From Pseudorhodoferax aquiterrae (GTDB taxonomy: Bacteria > Pseudomonadota > Gammaproteobacteria > Burkholderiales > Burkholderiaceae_C), in assembly GCF_014652235.1 (NCBI RefSeq), contig NZ_BMYK01000029.1:1-64000 (forward strand): DNA of 64,000 nt, written 5' to 3'. How positions within the stretch are numbered: position 1 is the first letter of the stretch; each line of letters opens with the position of its first letter. Below, piece by piece: positions 9,028-19,090 of the stretch. Position numbers and translations under genes: made by a program. Below the pieces are notes generated by a model. That model worked only from the letters and a program-made list of their open reading frames with translations. It ran no database searches and was not told the DNA's origin.

Positions 9028-10080
9028 ATGATCACTCTGGCTGTCGACTGCATGGGGGGCGACCATGGACCCGGCATCACCTTGCCGGCGTGCCAGGCCT
9101 TTCTGGCCGCGCATGGCGACGCGCAACTGCTGTTGGTCGGCCTGCCCGAGGCCTTGAAGGGTTTCTCGCATCCACGCGCGCGCGCCGTACCGGCCAGCGA
9201 GGTGGTCGGCATGGACGACCCCGTGGAAGTGGCGTTGCGCAAGAAGCGCGATTCGTCCATGCGCGTAGCGATTGCCCAGGTCAAGGACAAGGCAGCCGAC
9301 GTGGCCGTGTCGGCCGGCAACACCGGCGCGCTGATGGCGATCGCGCGCTACCTGCTCAAGACCGTTCCCGGCATCGACCGGCCGGCCATCGCCACGCAAC
9401 TGCCCAATGCGCGCGGCGGTGCCACCACGGTGCTGGACCTCGGCGCCAACGTCGATTGCACGGCCGAGCATCTGCTGCAGTTCGGCCTCATGGGTGCGGC
9501 GCTGGTCTCCGTGCTGAAGGGGCACGACGAGCCCACGGTCGGCCTGCTCAACATCGGCGAAGAGGCGATCAAGGGCAGCGAGGTCATCAAGCAGGCCGGC
9601 GAACTGCTGCAGGCCGCGCATGTGGCGGGCCACCTGAACTTCCACGGCAACGTGGAAGGCAACGACATCTTCAAGGGAACGACCGACATCGTCGTCTGCG
9701 ACGGCTTCGTCGGCAATGTCGCGCTCAAGAGTAGCGAAGGTGTGGCGTCGATGATCAGCGGCTTCCTGAAGGCCGAGTTCTCGCGCAGCATCTGGACCAA
9801 GGCTGCTGCGTTGGTCGCCTACCCGGTGTTGCAGGCGCTCAAGCGGCGTGTGGACCACCGTCGCTACAACGGCGCGGCGCTGCTGGGCCTGCGCGGCCTG
9901 GTGTTCAAGAGCCATGGTTCGGCTGACGCCTTTGCGTTCGAGCAGGCGCTGAACCGCGGCTATGATGCGGCGCGCAACAAGCTGCTGGAGCAGGTTCAGG
10001 CACGCATCGCCAAGACCGCACCGCAGCAGGCCGTGGACACCGCAACGTCGGTGCCGGCCGAGTTGGCAGCCCACCACTGA
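9028..10080 (+). CDS. plsX: Phosphate acyltransferase PlsX
   Basis: Converts acyl-ACP and phosphate to acyl-phosphate, the donor for PlsY in phospholipid synthesis; a peripheral membrane enzyme. The 350-residue product opens [14 protein letters not shown], the family signature, and has [10 protein letters not shown] and RxAIATQLP-like stretches of the PTA-type fold. ATG 9028 is preferred to an in-frame ATG eleven codons earlier because it directly precedes the conserved strand. It is the first gene of plsX-fabH-fabD-fabG, with eight bases to fabH. Confidence 0.96.
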   Translation: MITLAVDCMGGDHGPGITLPACQAFLAAHGDAQLLLVGLPEALKGFSHPRARAVPASEVVGMDDPVEVALRKKRDSSMRVAIAQVKDKAADVAVSAGNTGALMAIARYLLKTVPGIDRPAIATQLPNARGGATTVLDLGANVDCTAEHLLQFGLMGAALVSVLKGHDEPTVGLLNIGEEAIKGSEVIKQAGELLQAAHVAGHLNFHGNVEGNDIFKGTTDIVVCDGFVGNVALKSSEGVASMISGFLKAEFSRSIWTKAAALVAYPVLQALKRRVDHRRYNGAALLGLRGLVFKSHGSADAFAFEQALNRGYDAARNKLLEQVQARIAKTAPQQAVDTATSVPAELAAHH

Positions 10081-10088
10081 CAACATCC

Positions 10089-11066
10089 ATGCCCACCTAT
10101 TCCCGCATCACGGGCACCGGCAGCTACCTGCCGCCGCGCCGCCTGAGCAATGCCGAGCTCGCCGCCGAGCTGGCCACCAGGGGAGTCGAAACCTCGGACG
10201 AGTGGATCGTCGAGCGCACCGGCATCCGCGCGCGCCACTTCGCCGCGCCGGACGTCACTTGCAGCGACCTGGCCGTGCCGGCCGCGCAGGCGGCCATGGA
10301 GGCCGCGGGCGTCGCGCCGCAGCAGATCGACCTCATCATCGTCGCCACGTCCACGCCGGACATGGTGTTCCCTTCGGCCGCTGCCATCCTGCAGCACAAA
10401 CTCGGCATCGCCGGCTGCCCGGCCTTCGACGTGCAGGCCGTGTGCAGCGGCTTCGTCTACGCGCTGACCGTGGCCGACGCCATGATCCGCGCCGGCAATG
10501 CCACGCGCGCGCTGGTGGTCGGCTCCGAGGTGTTCTCGCGCATCCTGGATTTCAACGACCGCACGACCTGCGTGCTGTTCGGTGACGGCGCCGGCGCCGT
10601 GGTGCTGGAGGCGTCGGAGACGCCCGGCATCCTGGCCAGCGACCTGCATGCCGATGGCAAGCATGTCGGCATCCTGTGCGTGCCGGGCCATGTGTCCGGC
10701 GGGGCTGTGCTGGGCGATCCGCTGCTCAAGATGGATGGCCAGGCCGTGTTCAAGCTCGCGGTCGGCGTGCTCGAGGACGCGGCCCGTGTCACGCTGGCCA
10801 AGGCCGGCAGGACGCAGGAGCAGATCGACTGGCTGATCCCGCACCAGGCCAACATCCGCATCATGCAGAGCACGGCCAAACGGCTCAAGCTGCCGCTGGA
10901 CAAGCTCGTCGTCACCGTGGACGAGCATGGCAACACCTCGGCCGCGTCGATTCCGCTCGCCCTGGACCATGCCGTGCGCCAGGGCAAGGTCAAGAAGGGT
11001 GACCTGCTGATGCTCGAAGGCGTCGGCGGTGGCTTCACCTGGGGCGCCGTCCTGCTGAACTTCTGA
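10089..11066 (+). CDS. fabH: Beta-ketoacyl-ACP synthase III
   Basis: Condenses acetyl-CoA with malonyl-ACP to start type II fatty-acid synthesis. The 325 residues contain the complete catalytic triad: C119 in QAVCSGF, H252 in PHQANIRI and N282 in HGNTSAAS. The opening [11 protein letters not shown] and the closing [11 protein letters not shown] are typical. It lies between plsX and fabD in the standard order, so it is the housekeeping initiator and not a secondary KAS III of a polyketide pathway. Confidence 0.97.
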   Translation: MPTYSRITGTGSYLPPRRLSNAELAAELATRGVETSDEWIVERTGIRARHFAAPDVTCSDLAVPAAQAAMEAAGVAPQQIDLIIVATSTPDMVFPSAAAILQHKLGIAGCPAFDVQAVCSGFVYALTVADAMIRAGNATRALVVGSEVFSRILDFNDRTTCVLFGDGAGAVVLEASETPGILASDLHADGKHVGILCVPGHVSGGAVLGDPLLKMDGQAVFKLAVGVLEDAARVTLAKAGRTQEQIDWLIPHQANIRIMQSTAKRLKLPLDKLVVTVDEHGNTSAASIPLALDHAVRQGKVKKGDLLMLEGVGGGFTWGAVLLNF

Positions 11067-11117
11067 GGAGACCGTGCGCGGCGGGTGCCTGCCAGGGCAT
11101 CTGCGCGCCTTCATGCC

Positions 11118-12080
11118 ATGACCACACCATTCGCATTCGTTTTTCCGGGCCAGGGCTCGCAGGCCGTCGGCATGCTGGACGGCTGGCAAGGCCATCCCGC
11201 CGTGGCGCAGACGCTGGCCGAGGCCTCCGATGCGCTGGGAGAGGACGTTGCCAAGCTGATCCACGAAGGCCCCAAGGAAGCCCTGGCGCTGACCACCAAC
11301 ACCCAGCCCGTGATGCTGGTGGCCGGCGTGGCCGCCTACCGCGCCTGGATCGCGGAGACCGGCTTGGTGCCTGCCGTCGTCGCCGGCCATTCGCTGGGCG
11401 AGTATTCGGCGCTGGTCGCCTCCGGCGTGCTGACGCTGGCCCAGGCCGCGCCGCTGGTGCGCTTTCGCGCCCAGGCGATGCAGGAGGCCGTGCCCGTGGG
11501 GGCTGGCGCGATGGCTGCCATTCTGGGCATGGACAGTGCCCAGGTCGCTGCCGGGTGCGCCGCGGCGCAGGCCGCGCTGGGCCAGGCTGGCGAAGTCGTC
11601 GAAGCCGTGAACTTCAACGATCCGGCCCAGACCGTGATCGCCGGCAGCAAGCTGGCGGTCGAGAAGGCCTGCGAACTGCTCAAGAGCAAGGGCGCCAAGC
11701 GTGCATTGCCGCTGCCGGTGTCCGCGCCGTTCCATTCCAGCCTGATGCGCCCCGCCGCGGAGCGCCTGCGCGAACGTCTGGCCGGCCTGGCGCTGGCGGC
11801 CCCGCAGATCCCTGTGGTCAACAACATCGACGTGGCCGTGCAGCAGGACGCGGACGCGATCCGCGACGCGCTGTACCGCCAAGCCTTCGGCCCGGTGCGC
11901 TGGGTCGAGTGCGTGCAGGCCATCAAGGCCCGCGGCGTCGCCACGCTGCTCGAATGCGGCCCCGGCAAGGTGCTGGCCGGTCTGGTCAAGCGCATCGACG
12001 CCGAACTGGCCTCGGGCGCCGTCTACGACCCTGCCACGCTGGCCCTGGCCAAGGCACAACTCGAAGGAACGACGGCATGA
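11118..12080 (+). CDS. fabD: Malonyl-CoA:ACP transacylase
   Basis: Transfers malonyl from CoA to ACP. The 320-residue protein has FPGQGSQAVGML at the start, the nucleophile elbow GHSLGEYSALVASG with S92, and the catalytic histidine H206 in SAPFHSSLM. ATG 11118 is chosen; an in-frame ATG eleven codons upstream would add an unrelated basic tail. Its stop overlaps the fabG start (ATGA), indicating coupled translation. Confidence 0.97.
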   Translation: MTTPFAFVFPGQGSQAVGMLDGWQGHPAVAQTLAEASDALGEDVAKLIHEGPKEALALTTNTQPVMLVAGVAAYRAWIAETGLVPAVVAGHSLGEYSALVASGVLTLAQAAPLVRFRAQAMQEAVPVGAGAMAAILGMDSAQVAAGCAAAQAALGQAGEVVEAVNFNDPAQTVIAGSKLAVEKACELLKSKGAKRALPLPVSAPFHSSLMRPAAERLRERLAGLALAAPQIPVVNNIDVAVQQDADAIRDALYRQAFGPVRWVECVQAIKARGVATLLECGPGKVLAGLVKRIDAELASGAVYDPATLALAKAQLEGTTA

Positions 12081-12823
12081 GCGCCCCCACCATCTCCGAA
12101 CAGGTCGCACTGGTCACTGGTGCCTCGCGCGGCATTGGTGCCGCCATCGCGCTGGAACTTGCGCAACGCGGCTTCAAGGTGGTCGGCACGGCCACGAGTG
12201 AGGCCGGCGCAGCGAACATCACGCAGGCGCTGTCCGGCTTCGCCGGCAGCAGCGGCCGCGTGCTGGATGTCAACGATGCCAAGGCCGGCGAAGCTCTGGT
12301 CGAGACCATCGCCAAGGACCATGGCGCGCTGCACGTGCTGGTCAACAACGCAGGCATCACGCGCGACATGCTGGCCATGCGCCTGAAGGACGAGGACTGG
12401 GACGCGGTGCTGGACACCAACCTCAAGGCCGTGTTCCGCATGAGTCGCGCCGTCATGCGCACGATGATGAAGCAGCGCTACGGCCGCATCGTCAACATCA
12501 CCTCGGTCGTGGGCGCGTCCGGCAACCCCGGTCAGGCCAACTACGCGGCCGCCAAGGCCGGTGTGGCCGGCATGACGCGCGCACTGGCGCGCGAACTCGG
12601 TTCGCGCGGCATCACCGTCAACTGCGTCGCGCCGGGCTTCATCGCCACCGACATGACCGACAAGCTCTCGGACGAGCAGCACAAGGCGCTGCTCGGCCAG
12701 ATTCCGTTGGGCCAACTGGGCAAGCCATCCGATGTGGCCCACGCCGTGGCCTATCTCGCCTCGCCCGAGGCCGCCTATGTGACGGGGCAGGAACTGCACG
12801 TCAACGGCGGGATGTACATGTAG
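12077..12823 (+). CDS. fabG: 3-oxoacyl-ACP reductase
   Basis: NADPH-dependent short-chain dehydrogenase that reduces 3-ketoacyl-ACP. The 248-residue product shows TGASRGIG (14-21) for cofactor binding, NNAG (90-93), and the catalytic set N115, S143, Y156 and K160. Length and position between fabD and acpP fit the housekeeping FabG. The start overlaps the fabD stop by four bases. Confidence 0.97.
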   Translation: MSAPTISEQVALVTGASRGIGAAIALELAQRGFKVVGTATSEAGAANITQALSGFAGSSGRVLDVNDAKAGEALVETIAKDHGALHVLVNNAGITRDMLAMRLKDEDWDAVLDTNLKAVFRMSRAVMRTMMKQRYGRIVNITSVVGASGNPGQANYAAAKAGVAGMTRALARELGSRGITVNCVAPGFIATDMTDKLSDEQHKALLGQIPLGQLGKPSDVAHAVAYLASPEAAYVTGQELHVNGGMYM

Positions 12824-12837
12824 CCGGCGGGGCGGCC

Positions 12838-12892
12838 GGTGGTTTCCCTGCAAAGCGCGGGAAAACAGCCGGGGAAACCGCCTCGCTAAAAT
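12838..12892 (+). promoter_or_regulatory. Hairpin and candidate -10 between fabG and acpP
   Basis: An 11-bp stem, GGTGGTTTCCC with GGGAAACCGCC (one G.T pair), spans 12838-12882 around a 23-base loop. It is followed within five bases by TAAAAT (12887-12892), 33 bases before the acpP ATG. There is no U-tract, so it is not a standard terminator. It could slow or process the fabG transcript, or lie at the upstream edge of an acpP promoter that lets ACP be made in excess of the enzymes. Confidence 0.45.
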
Positions 12893-12915
12893 CACCGATT
12901 CTTTACAAACCCTAA

Positions 12916-13164
<249 letters not shown>

Positions 13165-13185
13165 GGCCAGAGGGAATCGCCGCTT

Positions 13186-14430
13186 ATGTCGCGTCGTCGT
13201 GTCGTCGTCACAGGTCTGGGCTGCCTGAGCCCGGTTGGAGCAACGGTGGAGTCGTCCTGGCAAGCCTTGCTGGCTGGCCAGTCCGGCATCGATCTGGTCC
13301 AGAGCTTCGACGCAAGCAACCTGGCCTGCAAGTTCGCAGGTGAAGTCAAGGGCTTCGACGTCGGCGCCTACATCCCCGACAAGGAAGCGCGCCACATGGA
13401 CCGCTTCATGCACCTGGGCATCGCGGCAGCGTGCCAGGCGGTCGCGGATTCTGGCCTGGCCACGGGCGACGCATTGAGCGAAGAGGAGGCCACGCGCATC
13501 GGCTGCAACGTGGGTTCGGGCATCGGCGGCTTGCCCATGATCGAACAGACCCACGCCGAATTGGTGAACCGCGGCCCGCGCCGGGTGTCGCCGTTCTTCG
13601 TGCCGGCCTCGATCATCAACATGATTTCCGGCCACGTGTCGATCAAGTACGGCTTCAAGGGCCCGAACATCGCCGTGGTGACGGCCTGCACGACCGGTCT
13701 GCATGCGATCGGCCTGTCCGCCCGCATGATCGAATCGGGCGATGCGGACGTGATGGTGGCCGGCGGCGCCGAATCCACCGTCTCGCCGCTGGGCATTGGC
13801 GGCTTCGCCGCAGCCCGTGCGCTGAGCACGCGCAACGACGATCCCAAGGCCGCCTCGCGTCCCTGGGACAAGGGCCGCGACGGCTTCGTGCTGGGTGAGG
13901 GCGCCGGCGTGGTCGTGCTCGAAGAGTACGAACGGGCCAAGGCCCGCGGCGCCAGGATCTACGCCGAACTCGTGGGTTTCGGCATGACGGGTGACGCCTT
14001 CCACATCACCGCGCCCAACGTGGACGGCCCGCGCCGCTCCATGCAGATGGCGCTGCGCAACGCGGGCCTGAACCCCGACCAGGTCCAGCACCTGAACGCG
14101 CACGGCACCTCCACGCCGCTGGGCGACGTGAACGAGTCCAATGCCGTCAAGGCAGTGTTCGGCGAGCACGCCTACAAGCTGGCCATCAACTCGACCAAGT
14201 CCATGACCGGCCATCTGCTGGGCGGCGCGGGCGGCATCGAGAGCGTGTTCACGATCCTGGCGCTGCACCACCAGAAGATCCCGCCGACGATCAACCTCAC
14301 CGATCCGGACCCGGAGTGCGACCTGGACTACTGCGCCAACACGGCCCGCGATGCCCGCATCGACGTGGCGCTGAAGAACAACTTCGGCTTTGGCGGCACC
14401 AACGGCTCGCTGGTGTTCAAGCGCGTCTGA
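13186..14430 (+). CDS. fabF: Beta-ketoacyl-ACP synthase II
   Basis: Elongating condensing enzyme of fatty-acid synthesis. The 414 residues carry the Cys-His-His triad: C168 in VTACTTG, H306 in [11 protein letters not shown] and H343 in [26 protein letters not shown] at the start and [12 protein letters not shown] near the end are family hallmarks. It closes the fab cluster; the rpoE stress module follows on the same strand after a small membrane protein, with a 27-base gap and no visible terminator. Confidence 0.97.
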   Translation: MSRRRVVVTGLGCLSPVGATVESSWQALLAGQSGIDLVQSFDASNLACKFAGEVKGFDVGAYIPDKEARHMDRFMHLGIAAACQAVADSGLATGDALSEEEATRIGCNVGSGIGGLPMIEQTHAELVNRGPRRVSPFFVPASIINMISGHVSIKYGFKGPNIAVVTACTTGLHAIGLSARMIESGDADVMVAGGAESTVSPLGIGGFAAARALSTRNDDPKAASRPWDKGRDGFVLGEGAGVVVLEEYERAKARGARIYAELVGFGMTGDAFHITAPNVDGPRRSMQMALRNAGLNPDQVQHLNAHGTSTPLGDVNESNAVKAVFGEHAYKLAINSTKSMTGHLLGGAGGIESVFTILALHHQKIPPTINLTDPDPECDLDYCANTARDARIDVALKNNFGFGGTNGSLVFKRV

Positions 14431-14457
14431 TCCATCGGCGACGCCCTCCTGTTCGGC

Positions 14458-14916
14458 ATGCACAGCGCTCCGGCGGTCCGTTATCCGGTGCCGCGGCCCG
14501 CGCGTGCCGGCCGCGTATTGGCCCTGCTGTGCCTGGTGGCGGCCATTCCCTTGTTCCATGGATGGGCCTTGGGCCTGTCGGCCACGGCGCTGGCGGTCGT
14601 GGGTGCCAGCTGGCTGCTCGCCGCAGCGGCCGTCTTTGGCCAGTGGCGCGGCATGCGTGCCGGTCAGTTGCGTTGGGATGGCCAGGCCTGGTGGTGGCAG
14701 CCAGACGCTGCCGCGCACGCGGATGAGCATGCCGTGAGCATCGCCCTGCATCTGGATGTGCAAGCCGCCGTGCTCGTGCGCGTGGCGGGTGCGCCCGGGC
14801 GCGTGCAATGGCGCTGGCTCGCGCGCACCGCCGCGCCGTCGCGCTGGAATGATCTGCGCCGCGCGCTGTACCAGCGCCATGCCGCCCAGCCTGTGGTGCC
14901 GGAGCCCCAGCCGTGA
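14458..14916 (+). CDS. Small membrane protein of unknown function (YgfX-like)
   Basis: A 152-residue protein with two predicted membrane segments at about residues 20-36 and 40-58, then a soluble part containing LRWDGQAWWWQ and VQWRWLAR. The two-helix start followed by a tryptophan-rich DG-x-W strand resembles the YgfX/CptA family, but similarity is too weak to be sure. It ends in a GTGA overlap with rpoE, so translation of the sigma factor is probably coupled to this gene. A membrane protein directly coupled to an envelope-stress sigma factor may take part in its control, but that is inference. Confidence 0.6.
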   Translation: MHSAPAVRYPVPRPARAGRVLALLCLVAAIPLFHGWALGLSATALAVVGASWLLAAAAVFGQWRGMRAGQLRWDGQAWWWQPDAAAHADEHAVSIALHLDVQAAVLVRVAGAPGRVQWRWLARTAAPSRWNDLRRALYQRHAAQPVVPEPQP

Positions 14917-15536
14917 GCGGCACCACGCCGCCGGCAGGCGACAGCGACCTGCTGCTGGTCGAGCGCGCCGTTGCCGGCGACCAGCGTGCCTTCGAACTGC
15001 TGGTCCTCAAGTACGAGCGCCGCATCCAGCGCCTGATCGCCCGCATGGTGCGCGACGTGGACCTGGTCGAGGACATCGCGCAGGAAACCTTCATCCGTGC
15101 CTACCGTGCGCTGCCGAAGTTCCGTGGCGATGCACAGTTTTACACTTGGCTGTACCGCATCGCGGTCAACACGGCCAAGAAGACGCTGATGGACTTCAAG
15201 CGCGATCCCACCGTCGCCGAAGCTGCGCTGCGCTCGGGCGACGACGACGATGAAACTTACCGGGCCGAAACCGAACCAATCAGCCATGAGACGCCCGACA
15301 CCGTGCTGGCGGCCAAGCAAATCTCCTCGGTGGTGAACATGGCGATGGAAGCCTTGCCCGAGGATCTGCGCCAGGCCGTGACGCTGCGCGAGATCGAAGG
15401 TCTCAGCTACGAAGAAATCGCCGAAGCCATGAATTGCCCCATCGGAACCGTGCGTTCCCGCATCTTCCGTGCGCGCGAGGCGATTTCGGCCAAGGTCAAG
15501 CCCCTGCTGGAGAACCAGTCGGGCAAGCGCTGGTGA
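14913..15536 (+). CDS. rpoE: RNA polymerase sigma factor RpoE (sigma-E)
   Basis: Extracytoplasmic-function sigma factor for envelope stress. The 207-residue protein has region 2 (about 25-95, with DLVEDIAQETFIRAYRAL and FYTWLYRIAVNTAKK) and region 4 (about 135-195, LREIEGLSYEEIAEAMNCP then GTVRSRIFRARE). It starts at GTG 14913 within the stop of the preceding gene. rseA and rseB follow, matching the rpoE-rseA-rseB-mucD order. I found no GAACTT-type autoregulatory promoter directly upstream, so transcription may come from within or upstream of fabF. Confidence 0.95.
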   Translation: MSGTTPPAGDSDLLLVERAVAGDQRAFELLVLKYERRIQRLIARMVRDVDLVEDIAQETFIRAYRALPKFRGDAQFYTWLYRIAVNTAKKTLMDFKRDPTVAEAALRSGDDDDETYRAETEPISHETPDTVLAAKQISSVVNMAMEALPEDLRQAVTLREIEGLSYEEIAEAMNCPIGTVRSRIFRAREAISAKVKPLLENQSGKRW

Positions 15537-15570
15537 CGGCGCGGCGCAAACAGTGATGCAGGTGACGACG

Positions 15571-16224
15571 ATGAACCAGGACGATGTGTTGAAGCTGCAT
15601 GAACAGCTGTCGGCGCTGGCCGACGGCGAGCTCGATGGCGACGAGGCGGCGCGGCTGATGGCGCTGCCCGAGGATGGGCGCGAAGGCCTGCACGCGACCT
15701 GGCAGACCTACCACCTGATCGGCGACGTGCTGCGCGGCGGCGAGCAGACCGCCGTGCATGCCTCCTCCGATTTCCTGTCGCGCCTGCAGACGCGGCTGGC
15801 CGAGGAGCCGCCGCCGGTGCCCGCACGCCCGGTCGCGGTGCCCGTGGCCGAGCCCGTGGTGCTGGCCGTGGACGGCCGCGAGCCGGCCAACGATGCGAGC
15901 TTCCGCTGGAAGATGGTGGCGGGCTGCGCTTCCTTCGTCGCGGTCGCGGCGCTGGCCTGGACCGTGGTCGGCGGCGCCGGCCCCGTGGTGCCGCAGCCCC
16001 AGATGGCGGCGGTCCAGGCGCCCGTGGTGGAGGCCAAGGCGGCGCCCCAGGTCGTCGAGCAGGAGGTGCGGTTGCCCAGCGGCGAGGCGCAGGTGATGCT
16101 GCGCGATGCACGCCTGGACGAATTGCTGGCCGCGCACAAGCAGGCCGGCAGTTCCACGGCGCTGCAGATGCCGGTGCCCGCCGGCCTGCTGCGCAGCGCC
16201 ACGTTCACGGCGCCGGAGCGTTGA
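15571..16224 (+). CDS. rseA: Anti-sigma-E factor RseA
   Basis: Single-pass inner-membrane protein that binds RpoE in the cytoplasm and is cleaved under envelope stress. The 217 residues have an N-terminal anti-sigma domain (LHEQLSALADGELDGDEA, then WQTYHLIGDVLRG) typical of RseA, one transmembrane segment at about 114-135, and a periplasmic tail. ATG 15571 is chosen because AGGTGA lies six bases upstream; an in-frame ATG at 15556 lacks a ribosome-binding site. Position after rpoE confirms the role. Confidence 0.88.
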   Translation: MNQDDVLKLHEQLSALADGELDGDEAARLMALPEDGREGLHATWQTYHLIGDVLRGGEQTAVHASSDFLSRLQTRLAEEPPPVPARPVAVPVAEPVVLAVDGREPANDASFRWKMVAGCASFVAVAALAWTVVGGAGPVVPQPQMAAVQAPVVEAKAAPQVVEQEVRLPSGEAQVMLRDARLDELLAAHKQAGSSTALQMPVPAGLLRSATFTAPER

Positions 16225-16252
16225 TGGCCGGTCAAGGGTGAGTTTGCTGTCG

Positions 16253-17275
16253 ATGTCCATGTTGTCGTCCGGCCGCGCTGCGGCGGCCGTGCTGTCCCTG
16301 GGGCTGGCCGCTTGCGCTGCGCTGGCGCAGATCGCCCCGGCGCCCGTCGATGCGGCGCCGGCTGCGGCCGAGCAGCGCAGCATCGGCGAGTGGCTGATGC
16401 GCATGCACGACGCCTCGCGCAAGCGCGCCTACACGGGCACCTTCGTCGTGTCGTCGGACGCCATGCTGGCCAGCGCGCGCATCTGGCATGCCTGCGAAGG
16501 CGAGCAGCAGATCGAGCGCGTGGACGCGCTGACGGGCCCGCCGCGCACCACGTTTCGCCGCAACGACCATGTCGTCACCTTCCTGCAGGACAGCAAGGTC
16601 GCGCGCATGGAAAAGCGCGAGGCTCTGGGGCTGTTCCCCAATTTGCTGCAGGCTGCCGACACCTCGATCGCCGAGTTCTACGGCGCCAAGCGGCTGGGCC
16701 AGGACCGTGTGGCCGGCTTCGAGGCCGACATCGTGCTGCTCAAGCCCAAGGACAAGCTGCGCTTCGGCTATCGGGTCTGGAGCGAGAAGAAGTCCGGCCT
16801 CGTGATCAAGCTGCAGACGCTGGACGTGGACGGCAAGGTGCTCGAGCAGGCGGCCTTTTCCGAGCTGCAGATCGACGCGCCTGTGCGCCTGGAGAGTCTG
16901 GCACGCATGATGAACAAGACGGCCGGCTACCGCACCGAACGTGTGGAGACGCTGGCTGTGGATCCGGCCGCGGAAGGCTGGACGCTCAGCGAGCCCGTGC
17001 CGGGCTTTCGCTCCATGAGCTGCATCAAGCGCGCACCCGAGCCGGGCATGGCGCCCAGCACCATGCAATGGGTGTTCTCCGATGGCCTGGCCTCGGTGTC
17101 GTTGTTCGTCGAGCCCTACGATGCGCAGCGCCACCTCAAGGAAGGCTTGGTCGGCATGGGCGCGACGCAATCCCTGATGCGGCGCAGCGAGGACTGGTGG
17201 CTGACCGCGGTGGGCGAGGTTCCGGTGGCCACGCTCAAAAGCTTCGCCGCGTCGCTGCAGCGCACCCGCAAATAA
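16253..17275 (+). CDS. rseB: Sigma-E regulatory protein RseB/MucB
   Basis: Periplasmic protein that shields RseA from DegS-type cleavage and senses lipid or LPS signals. The 340-residue precursor has a signal peptide (GRAAAAVLSLGLAACAALAQ, cleavage near residue 26), then the MucB/RseB lipoprotein-like fold with RAYTGTFVVSS, and a C-terminal domain with GFRSMSCIKR and WVFSDGLASVSLFVEP. Start ATG 16253 follows AAGGGTGAG by about ten bases; GTG 16238 is a less likely start. It lies between rseA and degP, and all three are probably co-transcribed with rpoE. Confidence 0.9.
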   Translation: MSMLSSGRAAAAVLSLGLAACAALAQIAPAPVDAAPAAAEQRSIGEWLMRMHDASRKRAYTGTFVVSSDAMLASARIWHACEGEQQIERVDALTGPPRTTFRRNDHVVTFLQDSKVARMEKREALGLFPNLLQAADTSIAEFYGAKRLGQDRVAGFEADIVLLKPKDKLRFGYRVWSEKKSGLVIKLQTLDVDGKVLEQAAFSELQIDAPVRLESLARMMNKTAGYRTERVETLAVDPAAEGWTLSEPVPGFRSMSCIKRAPEPGMAPSTMQWVFSDGLASVSLFVEPYDAQRHLKEGLVGMGATQSLMRRSEDWWLTAVGEVPVATLKSFAASLQRTRK

Positions 17276-17323
17276 ACGAGCCCTGGGGCAAGCCCCACGA
17301 ACCCATTTGATGGAGAGAGGTGG

Positions 17324-18790
17324 ATGACGATGTCTAGCTTCGCCGGACGACAACTGCGCGTGCAGGCCATGGCCTGGGCCATGGCGCTCACTGCAACCCT
17401 GGCGTTCGCGCCGCACCAGCCGGTCCAGGCGCAGCAGGTGCGGGGTCTGCCGGACTTCACCGACCTGGTCGACCAGGTCGGCCCCTCGGTGGTGAACATC
17501 CGCACGGTCGAGCGCGCAGCCGCGCGACCCGGACCGGGCGGCACGGACGAGGAGATGCTGGAGTTCTTCCGTCGCTTCGGCATTCCGCTGCCCAACATCC
17601 CGCGCCAGGGACCGCGCCCGCAGCAGCCCGATGGCGAGTCGCAGCCACGCGGCGTGGGCTCGGGCTTCATCCTGACGTCCGACGGCCTGATCATGACCAA
17701 CCACCATGTGGTCGATGGCGCCGACGAGGTGCTGGTCACGCTGACCGACAAGCGCGAGTTCAAAGCCAAACTGATCGGTTCGGACAAGCGGACCGACGTG
17801 GCCGTCGTGAAGATCGATGCGACCGGCCTGCCTGCGGTCAAACTGGGCGACGTGAACCGCCTGCGCGTGGGCGAGTGGGTCATGGCCATCGGCTCGCCGT
17901 TCGGTCTGGAGAACTCGGTCACGGCCGGCATCGTCAGCGCCAAGCAGCGCGACACGGGCGACTACCTGCCCTTCATCCAGACCGACGTGGCGATCAACCC
18001 CGGCAACTCGGGGGGGCCGCTGATCAACATGCGCGGCGAGGTCGTCGGCATCAACAGCCAGATCTACTCGCGCTCGGGCGGCTTCATGGGCATCTCGTTC
18101 GCGATCCCGATCGACGAAGCCACGCGCGTGAGCGAGCAACTGCGCGCCACGGGTCGGGTCTCGCGCGGCAAGATCGGCGTGCAGATCGAGCAGGTCACCA
18201 AGGACGTGGCCGAGTCCATCGGCCTGGGCAAGCCCCAGGGCGCATTGGTGCGCAGCGTGGAGCCCGGCTCGCCGGCGGAAAAGGCCGGCATCGAGGCGGG
18301 CGACATCATCACGCGCTTCGACGGCAAGACCATCGAGCGCTTCGGTGAGCTGCCGCGGCAGGTGGGCAACACCAAGCCCGGCACCAAGAGCGCCATCACG
18401 GTGTTCCGCCGCGGTGCGACCAAGGAGTTGTCCATCCTGGTCGCCGAGATCGAGGCCGAAGCCCCCGTGGCCAAGGCACCTGCCAAGGAAGAAAAGCCCA
18501 AGGGTTCCGCCGCCGGCCAGGCCCTGGGCCTGGTCGTCAGCGAAGTGCCCGAGGCGCAGAAGAAGGAGATGCGCATCAAGGGCGGCGTCAAGGTCGATGC
18601 CGCCACCGAAGGCGCGGCGCAGGCCGGCTTGCGTGAGGGCGACGTGATCGTGGCCATCGCCAACACGGAGATCACCGGCGTGAAGGACTTCGAAGCCACC
18701 ATCGCCAAGGTCGACCGCAGCAAGCCCGTGAACGTGCTGTTCCGTCGCGGCGACTGGGCGCAGTACGCCCTGATTCGCGTGCAGCGCTGA
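17324..18790 (+). CDS. degP: Periplasmic serine endoprotease DegP/MucD
   Basis: Periplasmic protease/chaperone that removes misfolded envelope proteins. The 488-residue precursor has a signal peptide ending near VQAQQ (37), a trypsin-like domain with H128 in MTNHHVV, D158 in RTDVAVVK and S229 in NPGNSGGP, and two PDZ domains at about 275-370 and 395-485. Its place after rseB is that of MucD. A good GGAGAGAGG ribosome-binding site precedes ATG 17324. The gene is followed by a 511-base gap; weak hairpins before T8 (18881) and T6 (18930) tracts may terminate it. Confidence 0.95.
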   Translation: MTMSSFAGRQLRVQAMAWAMALTATLAFAPHQPVQAQQVRGLPDFTDLVDQVGPSVVNIRTVERAAARPGPGGTDEEMLEFFRRFGIPLPNIPRQGPRPQQPDGESQPRGVGSGFILTSDGLIMTNHHVVDGADEVLVTLTDKREFKAKLIGSDKRTDVAVVKIDATGLPAVKLGDVNRLRVGEWVMAIGSPFGLENSVTAGIVSAKQRDTGDYLPFIQTDVAINPGNSGGPLINMRGEVVGINSQIYSRSGGFMGISFAIPIDEATRVSEQLRATGRVSRGKIGVQIEQVTKDVAESIGLGKPQGALVRSVEPGSPAEKAGIEAGDIITRFDGKTIERFGELPRQVGNTKPGTKSAITVFRRGATKELSILVAEIEAEAPVAKAPAKEEKPKGSAAGQALGLVVSEVPEAQKKEMRIKGGVKVDAATEGAAQAGLREGDVIVAIANTEITGVKDFEATIAKVDRSKPVNVLFRRGDWAQYALIRVQR

Positions 18791-18933
18791 ACGGATTGCC
18801 GCCGCTAAAGGCCCCAGCCTCTGCTCAGGTTTGCAGGAGATAGGGGTCGGCGATGGTGGCGTCGATGCCACTCCCGTCTGTTTTTTTTCACAGTATTTTT
18901 GGGCGGCCGCGAAGTTAGTGCGCGCCAGCTTTT

Positions 18934-18961
18934 TTGGGTCATCAAGCGGTTTCGATAGAAT
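18934..18961 (+). promoter_or_regulatory. Candidate sigma-70 promoter upstream of the lepA leader
   Basis: TTGGGT (18934-18939), 16-base spacer, TAGAAT (18956-18961). The -10 matches consensus at five of six positions, the -35 at three. Transcription from about 18968 would run roughly 290 bases to the terminator at 19227-19262. The call is from sequence only. Confidence 0.35.
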
Positions 18962-19090
18962 CAGCGGTGCGTTCACGGCGTCCTTGGCATATTGAACAGG
19001 TCCGTACCCCACGATGCGGGATGCCAACAGGCCGGAACCTGACGATCCACAGGGCGCCCACAAGTTGTCCAGAGACCTATTCCAAAGTCT

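Noticed and set aside
9996-12110. 704-codon minus-strand ORF across the fab genes
   Set aside because: Antisense to fabH and fabD, which have complete catalytic residues; composition typical of shadow frames.
18855-18888. degP terminator made of GGTGGC/GCCACT and T8
   Set aside because: The hairpin is only 5-6 bp and ends eight bases before the T-run, too far for a confident terminator.
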